A stretch of DNA of 64,000 nucleotides, from assembly GCF_004016505.1 (NCBI RefSeq), contig NZ_SACR01000005.1, positions 248,001-312,000 of the forward strand, read 5' to 3'. A model generated the notes under the pieces. That model was not told where the DNA came from, ran no database searches, and saw nothing but the letters and a program-made list of their open reading frames with translations. Below are positions 18,689 to 30,027 of this stretch, piece by piece; within the stretch, counting starts at the first letter, position 1, and each line of letters begins with the position of its first letter. A program made the translations under genes and the position numbers. This DNA comes from Rubrivivax rivuli. GTDB lineage: Bacteria; Pseudomonadota; Gammaproteobacteria; Burkholderiales; Burkholderiaceae_C.

Positions 18689-21658
18689 TCAGAACTTGTA
18701 GGCCGCGCCCAGCAGCGTCTGGCGGCCGAACTGGTAGGTGTAGTTCGGCACCAGTTGCGCCGCGTCGGGCACGTCCACGTTGCCCGGCGTCTTGTAGTTG
18801 CGGGTGTAGGTGTCGGTGAGGTTGTTCACCTGCAGCAGCAGCGACAAGCCCTTCAGCGGCCCGTTGTCGGAGAAGGCGTAGCCCAGCTGCATGTCCACCA
18901 CCTTGTCCGAGCCTTGCGAACGCGTGGTCGGCCGGAAGAAGATGTCGCGCGTGGTGGCCGTGAAGGCCGAGCGGTAGCGCTGGCTCACCCGTGCCGAGAA
19001 GCCGTTTTGCTCGTAGTAGACCGTGAGGTTGTTCGAGCGGCCCGACAGCCCGTTGATGGAGGTCTTGGAGTTCAGCACCACGAGGTTGCTGTTCTGGTCG
19101 ACCTTCTGGTCGCTGATGGAGCTGTTGAGCTTGGAGGCGCTGAACACCACGCCGAAACCTTCCAGCGCCGGGTGCAGCAGCGAAGCCTCCAGCGAGGCCG
19201 CGAACTCGAAGCCCTCCACGCGCCCGCCGTTGCCGTTGCGCGGCTTGATCTCCCCGCCCAGCCGTTGCACCGTCACGCCGGGTGCCGGGGTGAAGCCCGG
19301 GGGCAGCGGCGTGGTCGAACGGTCCACCGCCTGTTCCGACGAGAGCACGTAGCTCAGCAGGTTCTTGCGGAAGGCCGCGAACGAGACATAGCTGCGCTTG
19401 CCGAAGTACTTCTCCATCGAGAAATCGATGGCGCTCGATTTCCAGGGCTTGAGCTCGGGGTTGCCCGCGTAGGTGGTCTGCCAGGTGCCCTGGTTGGGGC
19501 CGGGGTCGGTGTTCAGGCGCGGCGTGCTGCCGCCGGCGCGCATGTCGTTGATGTTCGGGCGGGCCGTGGCCATGCCCAGGCCGAAACGCGCGATGAGGTC
19601 GGGCCGCAGTTCGGCCGCCAGGTTCAGGCTCGGCAGCACGTCGGTGTAGCTGGCGCCGCCCGTGCGGCGGAACAGCAGGTTGAGGTTGGGGTTGTTGTTG
19701 TCCAGCCCCAGGTACTCGTAGCCCTCCGAGCGCTGCTCTGAGCGTATGGCCTGCACGCCGAAGTTGCCGCGCAGCGGCACGCCGGCCAGCTGGCTGTCGA
19801 TGTCGAGCTGCACGAAGGCGGTGGTGATCTTCTCGCCCACGAAAGCGTCGTTGCTCTTGAGCTGGAACTCGGCCGCCTTGCGCCCCAGCGCGCCAGAGCT
19901 CACGAGCGAAGGCACGTCCAGGCGCATGAACTGGTCCACGCCCATCCACGACATGTTCAGCGGTGCGCGCACCGAGGCCTGCGGGATGGTTCGGATGGGG
20001 TTGCCGCCGGCGTCCAGCGGCATCACCAGGCGCGTCTCGTTCTTCTCGATGCTCTTGTCGCGTTGCGTGTAGTTCAGGCCGCCGGTGAAGTTGCTGAAGA
20101 TGCCGAAGAGGTCCATCGGCCGCTTGGCGCTCAGGCGCAGGGTCTTGATCTCGTCCTTGGCCTTCGGGTCGCGGATCACGCCCGTCCAGCGCGGCTCGCC
20201 GGGCACGTAGTCGAAGCCGGCCACGTCGCCGAAGCGCAGGTTCGCGGCATTGGCCAGGAAGCCCGACTGCACCGGCGTGAACGACTGTGCGCTGCCGTCC
20301 ACCGGCACGTTCCAGCGGTAGGGGCCGTAGGCCCAGTTGTTGGTGGCGTTGTTCCAGGGGCCGGCGTAGACCTCCTGGTAGACCTCGTCACGCGAGTTCT
20401 TGGAGTAGCTCAGGTCGGCGATGGCCGTCCAGTTCTCGCCCATGCGCAGCGAGGTGTTCCAGCCGATGGCGGCGATCTTGTCGCGGCGCGTGGTGTCCCA
20501 GTTCGTGGTGGTGGTGGGCAGCGCGCTGAAGGTGCCGCTGGTGGCGTAGGTGTTCTGGCCCACCTGCGTGGTGCCGACGTTGGACACCGAACTCGGCACG
20601 CCCACGCCGAAGACCTGGCCCCAGCTGGCGAAGAGGTTGGAGGTGAGCTTGCCGCCGACCTCGTGGGTGTCGAACTTCGAGTAGTACAGGTCCAGTTGGC
20701 TGCGCAGGTCCTTGTTCGGCTTGTATTCCAGCACCGCGAGCAGGCCGTCGCGCACGTTCTTCTTCGTGGTTTGCGAGCCGGTCCAGAACATCGGCAGCAG
20801 CGCCTTGCTCTCCGGGCCCCAGCTCACGCTGGGGGCCTGGAACAGCGAGCGCGGGATGCCCGTGACGGGCAGGTCGTAGACCGCGTAGTCGCCGTACTGG
20901 TCGAGCTCCGTCACGCGGGATTGCGTGGTCGATTCCAAGCGCGCGAAACCGACCGCCAGGCCGAGCGTGTTGTCGGCGAACTGGTCGACGAAGGAGAAGC
21001 TGAAGCGCTTGCCGGTGGGGCTGGCCACGCCGGGCACCTGGGTGTCCAGCGAGTTGCGCTCCAGGCGCAGGTTCAGCGCCATCTCACGCCCGCGCGTGTC
21101 GAGCGGGCGGCGCGACATCAGGTCGACCGTGCCCGAGAGGCCCTGGCCGATGAGGCTGGCGCTGGGCGTCTTGTAGACCGTGGCCGAGCCGATGAGTTCG
21201 GACGGGAACTGGTCGTACTCCACCGCGCGGCCGTCGTTGGAGCTGACGATCTCGCGGCCGTTGAGCAGCGCGCCCGAGAACGCCGGCGAAAGGCCGCGGA
21301 TGGAGATGACGTTGACGCGGCCGTCGGTGCCGCGCTGGCCGGTCAGGCCGGGCAGGCGCGCCAGCGATTCGGCGATGCTGGCGTCGGGCAGCTTGCCGAT
21401 GTCTTCCGACGACACGGCTTCGACGATGCTGTCGGAACTGCGCTTGGTGGCGATGGACGACTCGATGGAGCGCCGCAGGCCGGTGACCACGATGGTTTCC
21501 TTGACGGCGGCGGCAGAAGCCGCTGCAGCCGGCGCGGGCGCCTGCTGCGCCTGCACGCCACCGGCGGCGGCCAGCAGCGCGCAGGCGGCGGCGACAGGGC
21601 GCAAGCCCCAGCCAGGGCGCGCGATGTTCGAGCGGTGCGTGGAATTTCGGCTGTGCAT
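18689..21658 (-). CDS. TonB-dependent receptor (carbohydrate-type outer-membrane transporter)
   Basis: The 989-residue protein has a signal peptide (cleavage near GGVQAQ) and a plug domain starting ETIVVTGLRRSIESSIATKR with EDIGKLPDASIAESLARLPG. A long 22-strand-type barrel follows, ending in the aromatic C-terminus QTLLGAAYKF expected of outer-membrane barrels. This plug sequence style is typical of the Caulobacter/Xanthomonas-type receptors linked to polysaccharide use. The ATG at 21658 is preceded by GGAG at suitable spacing. It should import oligosaccharides, perhaps glucans, for the ABC transporter and GH1 enzyme. Two operator-like palindromes lie upstream. Confidence 0.93.
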   Translation of the reverse strand: MHSRNSTHRSNIARPGWGLRPVAAACALLAAAGGVQAQQAPAPAAAASAAAVKETIVVTGLRRSIESSIATKRSSDSIVEAVSSEDIGKLPDASIAESLARLPGLTGQRGTDGRVNVISIRGLSPAFSGALLNGREIVSSNDGRAVEYDQFPSELIGSATVYKTPSASLIGQGLSGTVDLMSRRPLDTRGREMALNLRLERNSLDTQVPGVASPTGKRFSFSFVDQFADNTLGLAVGFARLESTTQSRVTELDQYGDYAVYDLPVTGIPRSLFQAPSVSWGPESKALLPMFWTGSQTTKKNVRDGLLAVLEYKPNKDLRSQLDLYYSKFDTHEVGGKLTSNLFASWGQVFGVGVPSSVSNVGTTQVGQNTYATSGTFSALPTTTTNWDTTRRDKIAAIGWNTSLRMGENWTAIADLSYSKNSRDEVYQEVYAGPWNNATNNWAYGPYRWNVPVDGSAQSFTPVQSGFLANAANLRFGDVAGFDYVPGEPRWTGVIRDPKAKDEIKTLRLSAKRPMDLFGIFSNFTGGLNYTQRDKSIEKNETRLVMPLDAGGNPIRTIPQASVRAPLNMSWMGVDQFMRLDVPSLVSSGALGRKAAEFQLKSNDAFVGEKITTAFVQLDIDSQLAGVPLRGNFGVQAIRSEQRSEGYEYLGLDNNNPNLNLLFRRTGGASYTDVLPSLNLAAELRPDLIARFGLGMATARPNINDMRAGGSTPRLNTDPGPNQGTWQTTYAGNPELKPWKSSAIDFSMEKYFGKRSYVSFAAFRKNLLSYVLSSEQAVDRSTTPLPPGFTPAPGVTVQRLGGEIKPRNGNGGRVEGFEFAASLEASLLHPALEGFGVVFSASKLNSSISDQKVDQNSNLVVLNSKTSINGLSGRSNNLTVYYEQNGFSARVSQRYRSAFTATTRDIFFRPTTRSQGSDKVVDMQLGYAFSDNGPLKGLSLLLQVNNLTDTYTRNYKTPGNVDVPDAAQLVPNYTYQFGRQTLLGAAYKF

Positions 21659-21711
21659 CACTGTCTCCGGTGTGTTTTGGTGTGCGCAGGCACTGGGTGC
21701 CCAGCCCGCTT

Positions 21712-21723
21712 GAAAGCGGTTTC
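21712..21723. promoter_or_regulatory. Candidate LacI-family operator, imperfect copy
   Basis: GAAAGCGGTTTC differs at one position from the perfect palindrome at 21859-21870. It lies 54 bp upstream of the receptor start. Its centre is 147 bp from the other site, close to 14 helical turns, which would put both sites on the same DNA face. Confidence 0.5.
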
Positions 21724-21858
21724 TTGATTCTGCGGATTCCGGACCCTCAGCCGATTCAGAGGAAACCCGGAAACGGCTGGTCTCGTGCGCACAGCGTGGT
21801 TCTTCGCCTACGAACAAGGCGTTCGGCGCCCGGCTGGCGGCCTCAGCCCAGGGCGAAA

Positions 21859-21870
21859 GAAACCGGTTTC
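21859..21870. promoter_or_regulatory. Candidate LacI-family operator, perfect palindrome
   Basis: GAAACCGGTTTC is a perfect 12-bp palindrome with the CCGG centre common in LacI/GalR-family operators. It lies in the 287-bp gap between the LacI gene stop (21946) and the TonB receptor start (21658), in an otherwise GC-rich gap. It is a likely binding site for the regulator encoded at 21946-23010. Confidence 0.65.
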
Positions 21871-21945
21871 ATGATCTGCTGCGCTGCAGCGCCGAAGGGG
21901 CCCGGGCCGGGCCGCAGGAACGCCGGGCTCAGCGGAACGCCGGGC

Positions 21946-23010
21946 TCAGCGCTGCAGGCGCCGCGTGGATTCGCGCGGCACCAGCTGCGGTGCCGGCAGC
22001 ACCACCTGGGGCGCTTCGCCACGCAGCATCTGCAGCATCGCCACGGCCGACTGGCTGCCCATCTCGTACACCGACTGCCGCACGGTGGTGAGCGGCGGCA
22101 CCGAGAACTTGGCCGGGGCCAGGTCGTCGAAACCCACCAGCGACACGTCGTCGGGCACGCGCACGTTGCGGCGGTACAGGCCCAGCGCAGCGCCGATGGC
22201 GGTCTGGTCGTTGGCCGCGAAGATGGCGGTGAAGGCCAGCCGGCTGTCGAGCAGCCGGTTCACCGCCAGCAGGCCGCTCGATTCGGTGAAGTCGGCCGGC
22301 ATCACCAGCGCCGGGTCGTAGGCGATGCCGGCTTCCTCCAGCGCACGGCGGTAGCCGGCCTGGCGGTCCAGCGCGTCTTGATGGGCCGGGTCGCCGGCGA
22401 TGAAGGCGATGCGCCGGTGCCCGCACTCGATGAGGTGCCGCGTGGCCAGCAGGGCGCCGGTGAGGTTGTCGAAGTTCAGGCTGAACAGGCGCGGCCCGCC
22501 CAGTTCGCGGCCCACCACCACCATGGGCACCTGCTGGGCGTGGGCCTGCAGTTCCGCGTCGGGCAGGCGGCCAGCGAGCACGATGATGCCGTCCACGCGG
22601 CGCGAGAGCAGCGCTTCCAGCGCCTTGCGCTCGCCGGCCTCGTGCCAGTGGCCGCTGACGAAGATGGGGATGTAGCCCGCACGCTCGAGTTCGTCTTCGA
22701 TGCCGTGCAGCGCCTCGCCGTAGAAGGGGCTGCTGATGGTCTGCGTGACGACGCCGATGCTCAGCGTGCGCCCGCCGGCCAGGCCGCGCGCCACGGGGTT
22801 GGGCCGGAAGCCCAGCGCGACGATGGCCGCCTGCACGGCCTGCATCTTGTCGGCGTGCACCTTGGCCGTGCCATTGAGGATGCGCGACACCGTGCTGGCA
22901 GAGACACCGGCGGCCTGGGCCACCTGGTGCAGCGTGACGGCCGCCTCGCCGCCCGGCGTGGTGGACGGTGCCGGGCCGGCCTTGCCGCGACGGGGAGGAG
23001 AGCTGGGCAT
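21946..23010 (-). CDS. LacI-family transcriptional regulator
   Basis: The 354-residue protein has an N-terminal HTH with VTLHQVAQAAGVSASTVSRI followed by the hinge helix segment NPVARGLAGG, then a periplasmic-binding-protein-like effector domain (IGVVTQTISSPFYGEAL, GFDDLAPAKFSVPPLTTVRQ). It starts with a basic extension MPSSPPRRGKAG; a GTG at 23031 is an alternative start. By position it represses the downstream receptor-halogenase-transporter-glucosidase operon through the GAAACCGGTTTC sites. Its own gene follows a CoxD-like gene by 106 nt. Confidence 0.92.
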   Translation of the reverse strand: MPSSPPRRGKAGPAPSTTPGGEAAVTLHQVAQAAGVSASTVSRILNGTAKVHADKMQAVQAAIVALGFRPNPVARGLAGGRTLSIGVVTQTISSPFYGEALHGIEDELERAGYIPIFVSGHWHEAGERKALEALLSRRVDGIIVLAGRLPDAELQAHAQQVPMVVVGRELGGPRLFSLNFDNLTGALLATRHLIECGHRRIAFIAGDPAHQDALDRQAGYRRALEEAGIAYDPALVMPADFTESSGLLAVNRLLDSRLAFTAIFAANDQTAIGAALGLYRRNVRVPDDVSLVGFDDLAPAKFSVPPLTTVRQSVYEMGSQSAVAMLQMLRGEAPQVVLPAPQLVPRESTRRLQR

Positions 23011-23116
23011 TGAAGAAGGCGCGCAGGCCACAGAAACGCGCGGGATTGTTGCACCCGTGCCGGCCTTGCCGGGGCTGTGGCTTGCCCGGAGACCGCGCCG
23101 CGCCGGGCCTGCAGCG

Positions 23117-24034
23117 TCAGCGGCCGGGCTGCGCCTCGCTGCGCAGTTGCGCGAGCAGCCGCGCCGCCTCGCTGCCCTGCACCTTGGCGATGTCGTCCTG
23201 GTACTTCAGCAGCACGCCCAAGGTGTGGTTGATGGTCTCGGGGTCGAGCACCAGCGCGTCCAGCTCCATCAGCGCGCGCGTCCACTCGATGGTCTCGGCG
23301 ATGCCGGGCAGCTTGTAGAGCTCGATGGCGCGCAGCTTCTGCACGAAGGCCACGATCTCGGCTGCCAGCTTCTGCGGCGCGCCGGGCACGCGGCGCGCGA
23401 GGATCTCGGCCTCGCGCTTGGTGTCTGGGAAGCCCACCCAGTGGTAGAGGCAGCGGCGCTTGACGGCATCGTGGATCTCGCGCGTGCGGTTGCTCGTCAG
23501 CACCACGATGGGCGGCTGCACGGCCTTCACGGTGCCGTACTCGGGGATGGTGATCTGGAAGTCGGAGAGCACTTCCAGCAGAAAGGCCTCGAAAGGTTCG
23601 TCGGCGCGGTCGAGTTCGTCGATCAGCAGCACCGGCGGCACCGGCTGCGCGGGGTCGATGGCCTGCAGCAGCGCGCGGCGGATGAGGAAGCGGTCGCTGA
23701 AGAGCTGCCGGGCCAGTTCGTCGCGCTGGGCGCCGCTGCCCTCGGCCATGCGGATCTCCAGCATCTGCCGCGCGTAGTTCCACTCGTAGGCCGCGCCGGC
23801 GAGGTCCAGGCCTTCGTGGCACTGCAGGCGGATGAGCGGCCGGCCCAGCATGGCCGCCAGCGTCTTGGCGATCTCGGTCTTGCCGGTGCCGGGTTCGCCT
23901 TCCAGGAAAAGCGGGCGCTGCAGCTTCAGCGCAAGAAAGACGGTGGTGGCCAGCGCGCGCTCGGGCACGTAGTCCAGCGCCAGCAGGCGCGCCGCGGTGT
24001 CGTCGATGCTGGTGGGCAGGTCGGTGGTGCTCAA
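23117..24034 (-). CDS. coxD: MoxR-family AAA+ ATPase, CoxD-like
   Basis: The 305-residue ATPase has Walker A GEPGTGKTE (46-54), Walker B VLLIDELDR (135-143) and a sensor-1 VLTSNRTREI segment, all typical of MoxR AAA+ proteins. CoxD assists maturation of the molybdenum/copper site in CO dehydrogenase-like enzymes, normally with CoxE. It lies 89 nt after the coxM gene on the same strand. Its usual neighbour coxE is not next to it; a sugar locus intervenes. Confidence 0.9.
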   Translation of the reverse strand: MSTTDLPTSIDDTAARLLALDYVPERALATTVFLALKLQRPLFLEGEPGTGKTEIAKTLAAMLGRPLIRLQCHEGLDLAGAAYEWNYARQMLEIRMAEGSGAQRDELARQLFSDRFLIRRALLQAIDPAQPVPPVLLIDELDRADEPFEAFLLEVLSDFQITIPEYGTVKAVQPPIVVLTSNRTREIHDAVKRRCLYHWVGFPDTKREAEILARRVPGAPQKLAAEIVAFVQKLRAIELYKLPGIAETIEWTRALMELDALVLDPETINHTLGVLLKYQDDIAKVQGSEAARLLAQLRSEAQPGR

Positions 24035-24123
24035 GGGGCGGGTCCGAGAAAGGCAGGAAAGTGGGACTGTAGAAACAGGAACGCCGCACGCAAAGGTGCG
24101 GCGTTCGCGGCGCTGCGGGCGCC

Positions 24124-24909
24124 TCAGCCCACGGCGCGGGCCGCCAGCACCGGGATCAGCGCGGCGCGGTACTCGGCGCTGCCGTGCAGGTCGCTGTTCA
24201 GCTCGTCGGCCGGCACGGTGGCGCCGGTCAGCGCGGCGGCGCTGTAGTTGGCAGCCAGCAGCGCTTCCAGGCCGCTGGCGCGGAACACGCCATTGGCACC
24301 GGCGCCCGTGACGGCCACGCGCACGCCCCCGGCCGTCTTGGCCACGAACACGCCCACCAGGCTGAAGCGGCTGGCTGGCTGCTTGAACTTCTGCCAGCCC
24401 GCCTTCTCGGGGATGGGAAAGCTCACACCGGTGATGATCTCGCCGTCGTTCAGCGCCGTGGTGTAGACGCCCACGAAGAAGTCGTCGGCCGCGATCTTGC
24501 GCTGGTTGGTGTGCACGGTGGCACCCAGGCCCAGCACGGCCGCGGGGTAGCAGGCCGCCGGGTCGTTGTTGGCCAGGCTGCCACCCAGCGTGCCGCGGTT
24601 GCGCACCTGGCGGTCGCCGATGTGGCCGGCCAGATCGGCCAGCGCGGGGATGGCCTGCTGCACCTCTTTCGAGGCCGCCACGTCGGCGTGCGTGGTGCCG
24701 GCGCCGATGACGATGGCGTTGCCGTCGCGGCAGATGCCCTTCATGTCGGCGATGGCGCCCAGGTCGATCAGGGCCGAAGGCGCGATCAGCCCGAGCTTCA
24801 TCGACTGCAGCAGCGTCTGGCCGCCGGCGATGTACTTGCTGTCTTCCAGGGCCGCGGCCTTGACCGCATCGGCCACGCTGCCGGGGGTGTTGTAGGCGAA
24901 AGCTTGCAT
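24124..24909 (-). CDS. FAD-binding subunit M of a molybdenum hydroxylase (CoxM-like)
   Basis: The 261-residue protein has the two FAD-binding motifs of this family: AGGQTLLQSMKLGL near residue 31 and RNRGTLGGSLANNDPAACYP near 105. It accepts electrons from the (2Fe-2S) subunit. The ATG at 24909 opens MQAFAYNTPGSVADAV, the standard start. It follows the large subunit by 16 nt. It is the only FAD subunit in the window and could in principle also serve the second enzyme at 7543-10397. Confidence 0.93.
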   Translation of the reverse strand: MQAFAYNTPGSVADAVKAAALEDSKYIAGGQTLLQSMKLGLIAPSALIDLGAIADMKGICRDGNAIVIGAGTTHADVAASKEVQQAIPALADLAGHIGDRQVRNRGTLGGSLANNDPAACYPAAVLGLGATVHTNQRKIAADDFFVGVYTTALNDGEIITGVSFPIPEKAGWQKFKQPASRFSLVGVFVAKTAGGVRVAVTGAGANGVFRASGLEALLAANYSAAALTGATVPADELNSDLHGSAEYRAALIPVLAARAVG

Positions 24910-24925
24910 GGTGTCTTCTCCTCGA

Positions 24926-27271
24926 TCAGCGGCTGGCCTGGATGGCTTTCCACACATTGTGCGGGCTGGCCGGCATGGGCACGTCCTTCACGCCGATGGC
25001 GTGGCAGATGGCGTTGATCAGCGCCGGCGGGCTGCCGATGGCGCCGGCCTCGCCGCAGCCCTTCACGCCCAGCGGGTTGTGCGTGCAGGGCGTGCCCTTC
25101 ACCGTCTCCACCGTGAACTGGCAGAAGTCGTCGGCGCGCGGCATGGCGTAATCCATGTAGCTGCCGGTGAGCAACTGGCCGCTCTCGGGGTCGTAGACGC
25201 AGTCTTCGCGCAGCGCCTGGCCGATGCCTTGCGCCAGACCGCCGTGCACCTGGCCCTCGACGATCATCGGGTTGATGACGTTGCCGAAGTCGTCGCAGGC
25301 GGTGAAGCGGTCGATGCGCACCACGCCCGTGGCGGGGTCGACCTCCACCTCGCAGATGTAGGTGCCGGCGGGGTAGGTGAAGTTGCTGGGGTCGTAGAAG
25401 GCGTTTTCGTTGAGGCCCGGCTCCAGCTTGTCGTGCGGGAAGTTGTGCGGCACGTAGGCCGTGAGGCTGACGCTGGCGAACGGCACGCTCTTGTCGGTGC
25501 CTTCCACCTTGAACACGCCGTTCTCGAAGACCACGTCGGTGTCGGCCGCTTCCATCAGGTGGGCGGCGATCTTCTTGCCCTTGGCGATGACCTTGTCCAG
25601 CGCCTTCACGATGGCCGTGCCGCCCACCGCCAGCGAGCGGCTGCCGTAGGTGCCCATGCCGAAGAGCACCTTGCCGGTGTCGCCGTGCTCGATGTTCACG
25701 TCTTCCAGCGGGATGCCCAGCTTGTCGGCCACCACCTGCGCGAAGGTCGTCTCGTGGCCCTGGCCGTGGCTGTGGCTGCCGGTGAAGATGGTGACCTTGC
25801 CGGTGGGGTGCACACGCACCTCGCCGGCTTCGAACAGGCCCGCGCGCGCGCCCAGCGCACCCGCCACCGAAGACGGCGCGATGCCGCAGGCCTCGATGTA
25901 GGCGCTGTAGCCGATGCCGCGCTTCAGGCCCTTGGCTTCACTCGCCGCCTTGCGCGCGGCGAAGCCCTTCACGTCGGCCAGCTCTTCGGCGCGGTTCATC
26001 GTGGCGTCGTAGTCGCCGATGTCGTAGGTCAGGCCCACGGGCGTGGCGTAGGGGAAGCTGCGGATGAAGTTCTTGCGGCGCAGCTCACCCGGGTCGATGC
26101 CGAGTTCACGCGCGGCGGTCTCGACGATGCGCTCCACCGTGTAGGTGGCCTCGGGCCGGCCGGCGCCGCGGTAGGCGTCCACCGGCGCGGTGTTGGTGAA
26201 CATCGCCGTCACCGTGCAGCTGATCTTGGGCGTGGCGTACTGGCCGGCCAGCAGCGTGGCGTAGAGGATGGTGGGCACCGCGCTGGCAAAGGTCGACAGG
26301 TAGGCGCCCAGGTTGGCCGTGGTGTCGATCTTGAAGCCGATGAACTTGTAGTCCTTGTCCAGCGCCAGCTTGGCGGTGGTGAGGTGGTCGCGGCCGTGGG
26401 CGTCGGACAGGAAGGCCTCGGAACGACTGGCCGTCCACTTGATGGGGCGCTTGATCTGCTTGCTGGCCCACACCAGCGCCGTCTCTTCGCCGTAGAGGAA
26501 GATCTTGCTGCCGAAGCCGCCGCCCACGTCGGGCGCGACCACGCGCATCTTGTGCTCGGGGATGCCCAGCACGAAGGCGCACATCAGCAGCCGCTCGACG
26601 TGCGGGTTCTGGTTGCTGACGTAGAGCGTGTACTCCTCGCTGCTCGGGTTGTAGCTGGCGTTGGCGGCACGCGGCTCGATGGCGTTGGGCACCAGGCGGT
26701 TGTTGCGGAAGCTCAGGGTCACGACGTGGGCCGCGTTCTTCAGCGCCTCGTCCACGCCGGCGGCGTCGCCGATGTGCCACTGGTAGCAGCGGTTGTCGGG
26801 CGCCTCGGCGTGCAGCGCGGCTGCGGCGGGCTGGGCCATGTCGATGTAGGCCGGCAGCACGTCGTAGTCGACCTCGATCAGCGCCATCGCCGCTTCGGCC
26901 TGGGCCTGCGTCTCGGCCACCACCAGGGCCACGCGGTCACCGACGTAGCGCACCTTGCCGTCGGCCAGCACCGGGTGCTTGGGCTCCTTCATCGGCGTGC
27001 CGTCGATGTTGTTGATCAGCCAGCCGCAGGGCAGGCCACCCACGGCCTTGAAGTGCTCGCCGGTGAAGATGCCCAGCACGCCCGGCGCCTTGGCGGCGGC
27101 GCTGGTGTCCAGGCTCTTGATGGTGGCGTGCGCGTGCGGGCTGCGCAGGAAGACGCCGTAGGTCTGGCCCTGCAGCGTGATGTCGTCGGTGTACTGGCCG
27201 CGGCCGGTGAGGAAGCGCCCGTCTTCACGGCGGACGACGCTCTGGCCGATGAAACCTTGTCTTGCGTTCAT
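24926..27271 (-). CDS. Molybdopterin-binding large subunit, xanthine dehydrogenase/CoxL family
   Basis: The 781-residue catalytic subunit has the motifs [38 protein letters not shown] and [16 protein letters not shown] with the conserved Glu. The active-site loop lacks the CSFR motif of true CO dehydrogenase, so it belongs to the broader form II/aerobic molybdenum hydroxylase group with unknown substrate (aldehyde, nicotinate-like or other carbon compound). It lies 16 nt after the (2Fe-2S) subunit and 16 nt before coxM, an uninterrupted S-L-M operon. Confidence 0.92.
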   Translation of the reverse strand: MNARQGFIGQSVVRREDGRFLTGRGQYTDDITLQGQTYGVFLRSPHAHATIKSLDTSAAAKAPGVLGIFTGEHFKAVGGLPCGWLINNIDGTPMKEPKHPVLADGKVRYVGDRVALVVAETQAQAEAAMALIEVDYDVLPAYIDMAQPAAAALHAEAPDNRCYQWHIGDAAGVDEALKNAAHVVTLSFRNNRLVPNAIEPRAANASYNPSSEEYTLYVSNQNPHVERLLMCAFVLGIPEHKMRVVAPDVGGGFGSKIFLYGEETALVWASKQIKRPIKWTASRSEAFLSDAHGRDHLTTAKLALDKDYKFIGFKIDTTANLGAYLSTFASAVPTILYATLLAGQYATPKISCTVTAMFTNTAPVDAYRGAGRPEATYTVERIVETAARELGIDPGELRRKNFIRSFPYATPVGLTYDIGDYDATMNRAEELADVKGFAARKAASEAKGLKRGIGYSAYIEACGIAPSSVAGALGARAGLFEAGEVRVHPTGKVTIFTGSHSHGQGHETTFAQVVADKLGIPLEDVNIEHGDTGKVLFGMGTYGSRSLAVGGTAIVKALDKVIAKGKKIAAHLMEAADTDVVFENGVFKVEGTDKSVPFASVSLTAYVPHNFPHDKLEPGLNENAFYDPSNFTYPAGTYICEVEVDPATGVVRIDRFTACDDFGNVINPMIVEGQVHGGLAQGIGQALREDCVYDPESGQLLTGSYMDYAMPRADDFCQFTVETVKGTPCTHNPLGVKGCGEAGAIGSPPALINAICHAIGVKDVPMPASPHNVWKAIQASR

Positions 27272-27287
27272 GCGTGTGTCTCCGGGC

Positions 27288-27764
<477 letters not shown>

Positions 27765-28058
27765 GGAGTCTCCTTGGGGTTGTTGGCGTGGCGCCGGCAG
27801 CGCCCGCAAGCACAGCGGAAAAAGGCAGAGAACGGCGCATGCTAGGCAGCCGCGCCGGCTTTGGCGTGCTGCCGCAAACACCTAGGAACTTTCCCGTAGC
27901 CGCGGGCCCGAAAGGCGGGTTGAAAGCCCCGTCCGGCCCCGGCCCGGCCCGCGACTGTCGCGTTTTGGTGCAACGCACCCGGCCGGTGGCGGCACTTCGC
28001 GGCGCCGCCGCCGCACTTCGTCACCCCGCGCCCCAGGGCTGGCGTGGCCGGCCCTAGC
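27765..28058. other. Divergent intergenic region between coxS and the LytS-like gene
   Basis: The 294-bp gap separates two divergent operons, so both promoters should be here. It includes a less GC-rich stretch around 27876-27895 (CACCTAGGAACTTTCCCGTA), but I could not identify convincing -35/-10 boxes, an operator palindrome or an RNA gene. Confidence 0.4.
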
Positions 28059-29222
<1,164 letters not shown>

Positions 29223-29256
29223 GCGGCCGCTGTTCCTTCCACGAAGAGCCTGTCCG

Positions 29257-30027
29257 ATGAAACGTCACAAGACCCTCATCGCCGAAGACGAACCGCTGGC
29301 CCGCGACGGCCTGGCCGACTGGGTGCGTGCGCTGCCGCAACTGGAGCTGGTGGCCTGCTGCCCTGACGGGGAAAGCGCACTCGCGGGCATCCGCGAGCAC
29401 GCGCCCGCGCTGGTGCTGATGGACATCCAGATGCCCGGCCTCACGGGCCTGCAGGTGCTGCGCGCGCTGGCCGCCGAGCGTGGCAGCGAACGCACCGCGA
29501 TGCCGGCCGTGATCTTCACCACCGCCTACGACGAGCACGCGCTCGCAGCCTTCGAACTGCATGCGGTGGACTACCTGCTCAAGCCCTTCGCGCACGAGCG
29601 TTTCGTCGAAGCCGTGGAGCACGCCATCGGCCTGCTGGGCGGCGGCGACGTGCCGCCTGTGGAAGAAGCCGCCCGGGCCGCCGAGCCCGGCAGCAACGAG
29701 CCGCTCACGCGCGTGCTGGTGCGCGACCAGGGCAAGATCTTCCCGCTGCATGTCGACGCCATCGAGCACCTGCGCTCCGACACCAAGTACACGGCCATCA
29801 CCAGCAAGGGCCGCAGCTACCTGGTGCGCCTGCCCATCACCAGCTTCGAGAAGCGGCTGGACCCGGGCCGTTTCCTGAAGGTGAACCGCTCGTGCATCGT
29901 GAACCTCGACTTCGTCGAGACCATGACGCCCGACGACAGCTCGCAGTTCATCGTGCAGTTGCGCGATGGCACCCGCGTCACCGCCAGCCGCGAGGTGAGC
30001 AAGCAACTGAGGGCCGATTCGATATGA
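29257..30027 (+). CDS. LytTR-family response regulator
   Basis: The 256-residue protein has a receiver domain (acidic pocket EDE at 10-12, phospho-acceptor D56 in LMDIQMPG, and a switch region FTTAYDEHAL). A short acidic linker leads to a C-terminal LytTR DNA-binding domain (about 150-250; RSDTKYTAITSKG, FLKVNRSCIVNLDFV). It is the cognate regulator of the upstream kinase. Its stop overlaps the next gene by 4 nt. Confidence 0.93.
   Translation: MKRHKTLIAEDEPLARDGLADWVRALPQLELVACCPDGESALAGIREHAPALVLMDIQMPGLTGLQVLRALAAERGSERTAMPAVIFTTAYDEHALAAFELHAVDYLLKPFAHERFVEAVEHAIGLLGGGDVPPVEEAARAAEPGSNEPLTRVLVRDQGKIFPLHVDAIEHLRSDTKYTAITSKGRSYLVRLPITSFEKRLDPGRFLKVNRSCIVNLDFVETMTPDDSSQFIVQLRDGTRVTASREVSKQLRADSI

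Noticed and set aside
17063..19741. A long plus-strand open frame covering the halogenase and receptor genes
   Set aside because: It crosses two unrelated, well-supported genes on the other strand and has shadow-like composition.
23060..23072. CCGGC-CTT-GCCGG hairpin between coxD and the LacI gene
   Set aside because: A 5-bp GC stem is common by chance at this base composition and no U-run follows.
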